This document shows, piece after piece, positions 43,946 through 51,200 of a stretch of 64,000 bases of DNA. The position numbers and the translations under genes were made by a program. Numbering within the stretch: the first letter of the stretch is position 1; every line of letters begins with the position of its first letter. Under the pieces are notes generated by a model, which was not told the DNA's origin, made no database searches, and saw nothing but the letters and a program-made list of their open reading frames with translations. The stretch lies in NCBI GenBank assembly GCA_017545365.1, contig JAFWOP010000001.1, forward strand, positions 1-64,000, read 5' to 3'. Source of the DNA: Bacteroidales bacterium. Its GTDB lineage: Bacteria > Bacteroidota > Bacteroidia > Bacteroidales > P3.

Positions 43946-44287
43946 ATGAAACGTAAGATTCTGACATACGGCGGTTATTTTGAGGCCTTCATGGAGACTT
44001 TGAAAGAGAAAGAACAGGAAAAAATTCAATATGGACTCCTGTTGCTGAAAACGCAAGTTCGGTTGTCTAAGAAATTCGTGAAACACATTCGGGATGGGGT
44101 ATATGAACTCCGAACAGAGTATGGCAACAACATCTTTCGTGTGTTCTTTATCTTTGACGAAGGAAAAATCGTGGTTCTTTTTAATGGATTCCAAAAGAAG
44201 ACCCAAAAGACGCCATCAAATGAAATAGAAAAAGCAATAAAAATAAAGGAGGCATATTATGCAGACAAACAATCACAAAATCGTTGA
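43946..44287 (+). CDS. RelE/ParE superfamily (Gp49/HigB-like) toxin
   Basis: 113 aa from the ATG at 43946 (the frame is open to 43910, upstream of the -7 box). The fold signature is clear: an N-terminal strand and helix (EAFMETLKEKEQEKIQYGL), KKFVKHIRDGVYELRTEYGNNIFRVFFIFDEGKIVVLFNGFQKK, with the conserved RxExxxxxxRVFF strand and the FxKKTQKTP loop typical of HigB/Gp49 toxins. Such toxins cleave mRNA on the ribosome. Toxin-first order and a 29-nt overlap with the XRE gene fit a HigBA-type module. It lies inside the putative invertible segment, where it would penalise loss of the segment. Confidence 0.85.
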   Translation: MKRKILTYGGYFEAFMETLKEKEQEKIQYGLLLLKTQVRLSKKFVKHIRDGVYELRTEYGNNIFRVFFIFDEGKIVVLFNGFQKKTQKTPSNEIEKAIKIKEAYYADKQSQNR

Positions 44288-44564
44288 CTACGATGCCGTT
44301 CTTGATGCAAAGTTTGGCAAGGAAGGCACGCCAGAGCGGGCTCGGGCAGAAGAAGCCGCATATTCGTTCTATTCCGGACAGATATTGCAGGATGCCCGTA
44401 AGGAAGCAAAGATGACTCAGAAAGAATTAGCTGAGCGCACACAAACCACGAAGTCATACATCTCAAAAATTGAGAATGGTGTCATCATACCCAGCGTGGG
44501 AGTCTTTTATCGAATCATTGCCGCCCTCGGAATGAGGGTCGAAGTGGTTAAGCCTATCTCTTAG
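44259..44564 (+). CDS. XRE-family antitoxin (HigA-like)
   Basis: 101 aa. Residues ~40-95 form an XRE helix-turn-helix (ILQDARKEAKMTQKELAERTQTTKSYISKIENGVIIPSVGVFYRIIAALG). The N-terminal ~35 residues should contact the toxin. An AAGGAGG sequence (44246-44252) precedes the ATG, a stronger Shine-Dalgarno match than usual for this phylum. It would neutralise the RelE-like toxin and repress the promoter at 43933. Confidence 0.87.
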   Translation: MQTNNHKIVDYDAVLDAKFGKEGTPERARAEEAAYSFYSGQILQDARKEAKMTQKELAERTQTTKSYISKIENGVIIPSVGVFYRIIAALGMRVEVVKPIS

Positions 44565-44678
44565 CATTAAAGCGTTTCCTTCGTCGCCGAGTTGGCTCAA
44601 AATGGCCTGATGGAAGTTCCCAAGAGGTCACATGTGCCATCTACGATATTATAGCCATTATTTAAGGAGGACCAGACT

Positions 44679-44921
44679 ATGTGCAAAGTAAAAGGAGTAA
44701 ATGTAGGAATTAAAGATATAGATTTTACCTCTCACAGGGGTAAGATGGCTGTACGGCTGACCGACGGAAGAGAGATTATCATTCCTGTTTCTTTCTTCCC
44801 AGACATTAAGCAAATGTCAGTGAAGGAACGCAATAAATGGATGGTGCTTGATGACCAGTACTTTACAATTGAGAACATGACTCGGGTATATTCAATATTC
44901 GATTTGTTTAGTGTGGCATAA
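44679..44921 (+). CDS. DUF2442 family protein
   Basis: 80 aa, matching DUF2442: VNVGIKDIDFTSHRGKMAVRLTDGREIIIPVSFFPDIKQMSVKERNKW is the usual strand-strand-strand-helix pattern with the LxDGREIxxPxxxFP signature. The family is widespread in defence and toxin-antitoxin surroundings and often neighbours DUF4160 proteins, but has no proven function. An AAGGAGGA ribosome-binding site lies just upstream (44664-44671). It is in the same direction as the RelE/XRE pair, 114 nt later. Confidence 0.82.
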   Translation: MCKVKGVNVGIKDIDFTSHRGKMAVRLTDGREIIIPVSFFPDIKQMSVKERNKWMVLDDQYFTIENMTRVYSIFDLFSVA

Positions 44922-44959
44922 GCATTCAGTAAACAACAAGTAATATCCATTACGAAAGC

Positions 44960-44981
44960 GACAGCAGCTGCAGCTGCTGTC
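44960..44981. repeat. Perfect 22-bp palindrome GACAGCAGCTG-CAGCTGCTGTC
   Basis: Loop-less perfect palindrome after the DUF2442 gene; probably a terminator. It shares AGCAGCT with the hairpins at 34349 and 52900. Confidence 0.65.
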
Positions 44982-45027
44982 GTCACCAAAGTATCGTCCT
45001 TATTATATCTTCGAAATCTGCCATTGC

Positions 45028-45072
45028 GAAAAATTTCGCAACGAAAAATTTCGCAACGAAAAATTTCGCATA
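45028..45072. repeat. Three direct 15-bp repeats (GAAAAATTTCGCAAC)
   Basis: Units at 45028, 45043 and 45058 (the last ends CAT). Each has a GCGAAA/TTTCGC dyad. They may be iterated protein-binding sites; no gene start is close. In the surrounding 44922-45341 only an ATCCACAGATTACGCAGATT stretch (45219-45244) was also noted, related to sequence near 59.5 kb. Confidence 0.6.
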
Positions 45073-45341
45073 TGAAGAATCCTTTTAAATACGGCACTTT
45101 TGTCTTAACTTCAACATGAATTAACCACGAATTTACAAAAATGGCTATGTTCTTTCTCCGCGAATGCTATGAAAGCGTCTCCTACGTCGCCGAGCGGTTC
45201 ATGTTGTTCTGGTTGTTTACTTTTATCCACAGATTACGCAGATTCTTTTTTTACACAAAAACATTAAAAACAATTATTCAACCTTCGCATATCTGAGGAG
45301 ACAAGGAGGCAGAGAGTTCGAGATGTTTTTTTCTGTTTTTG

Positions 45342-45466
45342 CCTTCATAAGATTGGCTCCAAAGGAGCAACAGTATTAGTAGCAATGCTGTCTGGACACT
45401 TGCGTACAAGCAGTATTGCTGCTAATGGTGTTATGTCTCTATTCAAGAGACGCTATCTTATGAAGG
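45342..45466. other. Multi-stem palindromic element (possible structured RNA)
   Basis: A perfect closing helix (CCTTCATAAGAT 45342-45353 with ATCTTATGAAGG 45455-45466) encloses three hairpins: GCTCC/GGAGC (45356-45368); a ~16-bp stem (ATTAGTAGCAATGCTG, 45375-45390) pairing with 45411-45426 through two wobble-compatible changes; and GTCTCT/AGAGAC (45435-45451). No gene or promoter was seen inside. The strand is unknown. It sits upstream of the outward promoter at 45760; from 45467 to 45759 nothing else convincing was found. Confidence 0.5.
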
Positions 45467-45759
45467 AGTTTTTATGGTTTTCGTTTAAAAATCAAAACAC
45501 CAGGTTTAAAACATACTCGTGATCTTCGAGATACGTGGAGCTGTAATGCACTGGAATACAAAAAGTTGTCACTTGTTTTCTTTGTTGTCTTCCACACCCC
45601 TTTTTGCATGAAATAAAAGCGACGTTTGCAAGAATATACAACCAGTCATTCGTTAGGGCCAAAAGACGCTTTTCACCCTCATAAACGGTCTTCAAAAAGC
45701 CCTAATGTTAACGGGGTTGTTAAAAAACAATAAAAACATGTAGATTGTTACTATTCTTT

Positions 45760-45790
45760 TTTGTAATTTCATAGGAAAAGAATAATTTTG
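45760..45790 (+). promoter_or_regulatory. Outward promoter at the right end of the putative invertible segment
   Basis: TTTG (45760-45763), 19 nt, then TAATTTTG (45783-45790), a consensus Bacteroidetes promoter. It lies just inside the right 42-bp site and reads rightward into the 46168 operon through a leader of ~370 nt. No equivalent was found reading leftward at the left end of the segment. Confidence 0.75.
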
Positions 45791-45822
45791 CATGGATTAT
45801 GTATCTAAAGACACGCGGGCGC

Positions 45823-46167
45823 CACCTACCCGCGGGAGGTGTGTACACCCAGAATGTGTATGTCGCACGCACTGTTTTATAGGTATTGAATTGAGACTAC
45901 AAAGATAAGTGTTTTTTTACAAACTACAATCGATTATGGCGAAAAAAAATAAAAAGAAGCCCCAAGAGGTGTCTCCTATAAGGCGATGCCACTACGTGAA
46001 TTGGAATCGAGAGTTCAACTAACCCAATATACAAACCAAATAAAAAACCAGATAATACAAACCTAAAGAGAGAACAAACCGCGTCGATCGGCAGCCAGCT
46101 GCTGAGACGCACCAAGAGTTGCAAATAATAATAATTAGTAATAACAATTAAAAAATTAAACAAGACA
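45823..46167. repeat. Right arm of the ~340-bp inverted repeat (operon leader)
   Basis: Inverted copy of 41822-42160. Bases 45823-45864 are the perfect 42-bp site; the rest diverges patchily. The arm forms the leader of the right LRR gene. Similarity continues directly into both coding sequences (MKRFTQKFFLL). Confidence 0.9.
45900..45929 (-). promoter_or_regulatory. Inward promoter in the right inverted-repeat arm
   Basis: On the reverse strand, TTG (45927-45929), 19 nt, TATCTTTG (45900-45907), a copy of the recombinase promoter in the left arm. In the present orientation it reads into non-coding sequence; after inversion it would drive the recombinase. Confidence 0.65.
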
Positions 46168-47859
46168 ATGAAAAGATTTACTCAAAAATTCTTTCTGCTC
46201 ACGGTAGGCATGATCCTATCGGTGGGCGCAAGTGCACAGGATGAGATTACCCATCGTTTTCCTCCTGTCACTTACAAGCAAAGTGCAACTGGAGCTGATT
46301 ATGTAATTCCTGCATGGGATATCAGAAAAGTTGACAGTAATGACGGCTATATGCGCTTCCAGAAGAAAGCGGATGGTAAGGGTATGATTGTTGCTGCATT
46401 GGGTATATTGGAGGACAATAGTAATTACAATGCACAATTTCCTGATCAAGTCTATATTAATGGTACTCAATATAACACTAAGGGATTGAGGTATGGAGAT
46501 ATATTCACGAATATGGGAACAGGAGCCTCTGATGATGGTAGGTTTTACATTTTCCAAGATGAAACAAATACCTTAATGCACCAAATTACAGGAACCTATA
46601 CTGTTCCTACGTCAATTACATGGAAAGGAGAAACAGAGCCATCAGATGTTGACGAAATCGGGCCTTTTGCCTACGCCAATGCTTCTTGCAATCCAAATTA
46701 TAGTAAAGCAAAAAGATATAACCGAGTGGCGGCAGAAAAGATAATAATTCCATCTGCAATAACGAAGATCGGCGTAAACGCTTTTTGTCAAGACGGCACT
46801 GTTACAGAGTTTGAATTTGAGGATACAGAAGAGAACCCTTGCCAGATTACAGCAATTCCCGCAAAGGCATTCATGAATTGCATTAATATTGGAGGAATTG
46901 AATTGCCCATTAAACTGCCCAGTACTATTTCATATGTCGGAGGATGTGCTTTTGGTGGTTGCACTAATCTCCATAAGATTATTTTCGCATCAGACGAATG
47001 TCCTGAGTTTGATTATTTGGGCGGCAGAGATATATTTACAACATCATCTACTTCATTAACCGATTATCTTCAGAATCCCAAACCTGAGAATCTCATCATA
47101 GAGGTTCCCTTAGGCTCTGCAAATTCATATATGGAATCTAATAATGGATTTCTTGCAGAAAAGAAAATCGCTTTGTGCTCTAAGTTCCCCATAGAGACTA
47201 CTTCTGGTTTTATGACATATTGTAGCGAAGCAGATTTCACATTCATGAAATATGATACTTCTAACCATGAATGGCAAGAAGGAGATGTGAAGGTCTATTA
47301 TATAAAGGAACAAGACGTTGAAGTGGAAAATGGAAAAGTGATGTTGACAGAAGTCCCTGACGATGTCATGGTTCCCGGATGGTCGAAGACTGGTGAAGGG
47401 GATGATGCAATAATAGAGGATTTCGGCGTAGTCCTGAAAGGAACTGCCAATGAAACATACAACATCTTCTACCCTAACGGCCGCGTTATCACCACGAAAT
47501 TTGAAGATGAATCTAACTGCCTTCATGGATGCATTACGGCCACCAATGTAAATGCTGGATCTGATGAAAATAATTCTTATTTCATCATGTCTGGCGGTGT
47601 GTTCAAGCGCATCACAAAGAATGGTCAGTGCAAGGCCAACAGAGCATATATCAAGATTGCTGGTGGTCCCGACACAGGTGGCCCAGAAACAGAATCTAAA
47701 GATCTCGCCCTCTCGTTCCCCGGTGAATCCACTGGCATCACTGCCCATGAGGTGCAGAGTGCTCAGAACGATGCTTGGTACACGCTGCAGGGCATTCAAG
47801 TGCAACAGCCCAGCAAGGGTGTCTTCATCAAGAACGGAAAGAAGTTCGTGATTAAATAA
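46168..47859 (+). CDS. BspA-like LRR_5 surface protein, right operon
   Basis: 563 aa. The signal peptide (MKRFTQKFFLLTVGMILSVGASAQ) is nearly the same as in the 40016-41821 paralogue. ITHRFPPVTY ... YVIPAWDI follows, then LRR_5-type repeats (~190-270: KIIIPSAITKIGVNAFCQDG, IPAKAFMNCINIGGIELP, YVGGCAFGGCTNLHKIIF), a beta module (~340-520: FMTYCSEADFTF ... AYIKIAGG) and a sorting tail (WYTLQGIQVQQPSKGVFIKN ...). It leads the right operon and lies downstream of the outward promoter, so it is probably the expressed copy. Likely an exposed adhesin. Confidence 0.82.
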   Translation: MKRFTQKFFLLTVGMILSVGASAQDEITHRFPPVTYKQSATGADYVIPAWDIRKVDSNDGYMRFQKKADGKGMIVAALGILEDNSNYNAQFPDQVYINGTQYNTKGLRYGDIFTNMGTGASDDGRFYIFQDETNTLMHQITGTYTVPTSITWKGETEPSDVDEIGPFAYANASCNPNYSKAKRYNRVAAEKIIIPSAITKIGVNAFCQDGTVTEFEFEDTEENPCQITAIPAKAFMNCINIGGIELPIKLPSTISYVGGCAFGGCTNLHKIIFASDECPEFDYLGGRDIFTTSSTSLTDYLQNPKPENLIIEVPLGSANSYMESNNGFLAEKKIALCSKFPIETTSGFMTYCSEADFTFMKYDTSNHEWQEGDVKVYYIKEQDVEVENGKVMLTEVPDDVMVPGWSKTGEGDDAIIEDFGVVLKGTANETYNIFYPNGRVITTKFEDESNCLHGCITATNVNAGSDENNSYFIMSGGVFKRITKNGQCKANRAYIKIAGGPDTGGPETESKDLALSFPGESTGITAHEVQSAQNDAWYTLQGIQVQQPSKGVFIKNGKKFVIK

Positions 47860-47861
47860 GG

Positions 47862-47935
47862 AGCCCCACCCCTTCCCTCCCCGACTGGGGAGGGGAAAGG
47901 AGGCCCCACCCTAACCCTCCCCGTAGGAAGGGAAA
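47862..47935. repeat. GC-rich palindromic element between the LRR and micro-protein genes
   Basis: Two related units (GAGCCCCACCCCTTCC and AGGCCCCACCCTAACC), the first with stem CCCTCCCC/GGGGAGGG (47875-47882 with 47887-47894), the second with a weaker CCTCCCCGTAGGAAGG fold. The matching spacer in the left operon is only 24 nt and lacks it, so it was gained here or lost there. Same family as 52824-52890 and the inserts in the methyltransferase gene. Confidence 0.75.
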
Positions 47936-47970
47936 AAACGGAATAAAAAACAAAAAAACTAGAAATAACA

Positions 47971-48138
47971 ATGATGAAAAAGGAATATATCACACCGGAA
48001 GTGCTTCTCCGCACAGTCGTTTTGGAAGGTTTCATAGCAGACAGTGTGCCACTCATTGACAACCCCGATCCAGATCCGGAGTGGGAAGATCAGGAAGCAC
48101 GCGAAAACAACCAGTCCTTCGACGTGTGGGAGGATTAA
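47971..48138 (+). CDS. 55-aa micro-protein between LRR and C10 genes, right operon
   Basis: 55 aa: starts MMKKEYITPEVLLRTVVLEG, then FIADSVPLIDNPDPDPEWED, and ends QEARENNQSFDVWED. It is the counterpart of the 39821-39991 micro-protein: the N-terminal KK-Y-PE-LR pattern, LEGxIADS core, AREN motif and WED end are all kept while the middle varies. There is no signal peptide. Position between an LRR and a C10 gene in both operons suggests a role tied to the peptidase (inhibitor, chaperone or substrate), which is inference. Confidence 0.75.
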   Translation: MMKKEYITPEVLLRTVVLEGFIADSVPLIDNPDPDPEWEDQEARENNQSFDVWED

Positions 48139-48221
48139 GCGTTGCTAACATCTATCAAGCTATCGTATAATTTTTTATCATATATATAATAATAGTAACA
48201 TTAAATAGTAATTAAGAGAAA

Positions 48222-51200
48222 ATGAAAAAGCTTCTACTGACAACGGTACTGGCCGTGGCTACCATGGTGGCTATGGCTAACCCCATCGGGCGCACCGCCG
48301 CCATGCAGAAGGCTCAAAACTTCATGCGTGGCATCAACCCGCAGGCACAACTGCAAGCACCAGCTACACCTCGCAAGGCGATGGGCAACAACAACTCGGC
48401 ACCTTATTACATCTTCAATGCCGAAAACAACAAGGGCTTCGTCATCGTATCGGGTGACGACCGCTCGGAGGAAATCCTCGGTTATGCAGATGAAGGCACC
48501 ATCGACATGAATAACATTCCCGGTGGTCTTCAAGACCTGCTTGACGGCTTTGAGGATGACCTGAAACTTCTTGACAAAGCAGGTATTACAGAGCCTTTGG
48601 AAAGAGAGAGCGTACGTGGTCCAAGAAAAGTAGTGGCAAACGGACGTAAGCCTGTTGCACCTCTTCTCACATCGACGTGGACTCAGGGAACCCCGTACAA
48701 CGATTCGCTACCAAAGCTAAACAACGGTAATCATGCCGTTACAGGTTGTGTCGCAACTGCCATTGCTCAGGTGATAAACTATTGGAAATATGCAAAAATG
48801 CTCAGAGCAACAGAAGCATATACCATTAACATGTCGACACCTGAATATCAGGATTTGAATGGTACTGTGATGCCCTCGCTGCCAATTACAGAATTCAATT
48901 TTGACCTTATTCTTGATCAATATAGAACTGGTAGTCCCACATCTGCACAGAAAGCAGAGGTTGCTAAGTTCATGCTATACGTTGACTGTGCAATGCATGC
49001 AGGTTTAGCGAAGTCCACTTACATCAATCCCGATATGGTGTGTACATATCTAAAAACCTATTTCAATTACAATGGTACCCGTCTGAAGAGAGAAGAGTGC
49101 AAACCCTACGATTTTGAGAGGTACATCTATCAGGATCTTAGTCAGGGACTGCCTGTCTGGCTTTGTGGTTTCGGAAGATCGGCTCGTCACTCATATGTTG
49201 CCGATGGTTATAGTTATGATGACTTTTTCCATATCAATTGGGGATGGGACGGCCAATGCAACGGCTATTTCAGACTGGCTCCTATGAACGCCTACAATAC
49301 GTCAACGTCTTCCAGCTATTCGAACAGAATGGTCGGTAATTTTGGTGTTTATCCAAAAGACGGACGTATTCCCACAAAGACAGGTGAGCCTTATAAGTCG
49401 TATATACCCAATGCAGATGCAGTAGCCGACTGCTGTGGCTTGGCATTCTATTCTAACAATACTAGCAGCACCAAAGAGATGACTATAAATAGAGGAACGG
49501 ATGGAAAATTCAATTCCGATGCCAAAGTGGAAGTCGTTCTTGGTGGTTATATAAACAATGGCTTGCATGATGGAACGAGTAGCGGCTATTATCGTACCTA
49601 TAAGAATGACCTCGCTGTATTTGATGCAGACTATAATGTGACAGGGCAGACAATTGGCGGAATTATTCAGGAGACAGTTGTAGCAAAAACTACTGATACG
49701 AAGATTTATTTCGATTTGAAAAACATCAGTCTAGCTGATGGAACCTATTATTTCGTACCTAGAAGCAAAAACGTGGAACCAGGTGAAGAGGGTACCATCA
49801 TGCATATTGACCAAATGAAAGGTGATTATGCTTATGTAAAGGCTGTAGTAAATGGTAACGAGATGAAACTTTCGCTCGTGAAGTCATTTACTGTTGATAA
49901 TGCCGAGGTTATAGGTCAAGGAGTATCGGGTTATAGAACTATGTTTAGAGTTTATTTTACAAATAATACTCTACATAAGATGGAAACTACGTACACTCTT
50001 CACAAAAATGCTGTCAATAATAGCCCGAGTTCATCTAACGAGAACCTTCAGGACGTTCAGCAACTACGTCTACAGGCTCTGTCATCAGGATATGTTGATT
50101 TTGGGTTTGAGCCTGGGACGGAAACTAGCAAGCTTATATTGGCTTGTTATGACTATGACTCTACTCATAAAACTCAGGTGTATTCTTACAATTACACCCC
50201 AAATAATTCAGCTACCTCCCCCTCACTCTCCTTCAGTTGGAACATGAACAATTCTTCTGGAAATACTATCTACGGAAATGAATTGAAAGGTACTTTAACT
50301 ATTACGAATAACGGTAATAGCACATATGAGGACGTTCTTACATTACAGACTGACCTTGGCTATTCTGACTATGGTGGTTCAAAGGTATACAAATATGCCA
50401 GTGTGGTTAACGTTGTGAAGATTGAGCCGAGAAAGTCTCATGTCATCAATGTTGGTGATATGAATTATTCGGACTCATTTGACCAATATGGAGATGGCGT
50501 AACCCCAGGATCAAGTACCTTTACCCTGCTGAATGGAAAAGGAAGCAAATTATACATAGGAGGTAGTTATTCTACTTCTAAAACTTTCACGTTTGTAAAA
50601 GGGCTTTGCTGGTGGGACCAAAAAGGAATATTACATGCACAAGCTAGCAGCAACAGATTAAGCTTTACTGTTCCTGCTAATGCTGTAGCCGTAAGTATAC
50701 AAGGTGCTGCCACACCTTATTCGATAACAGCTACCCCAAACAGTAATCCTAATTGTCTCTACTATGTTGATTCAGACAGCGAAGTGACACTTGTCAAGAA
50801 TGGTGGTGCCAAGAACGTCGTGCAAGGTACGACTGCTGTGACCGATATCAACTTCAACGATAACTACGCAGCCTTTGTGCCTAAGGCATTCACTGCTGCC
50901 AAGGTAAGCTACACCCGTCAGTTTACAAACGGATTCGAGGATGACGAGGCCACCCGTGGTTGGTCGACCATCTGCCTGCCGTTCAACGTGCAGAAGATTA
51001 CTAACGCTGCTCAGGGTGTCGACATTGACTTCTTCCGTTACGAAGGTGACCAGGGAAAGAACTTCTGGCTGCGTCAGTATAAAGGCCATGAGTTCCGCAC
51101 CCTCTACTTCGATTATCCCGCCTCGTTCGAGGCCAACGTACCTTACATCATCAGCATGCCAGGCCAGACCTACCAGACAGAAGGTGACGAGTGGTGTCTG

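Noticed and set aside
45492..45695. 67-aa reverse-strand ORF between the structured element and the outward promoter
   Set aside because: No signal, family or promoter; would be the only gene in a region otherwise made of repeats. Not supported as coding, though not excluded.
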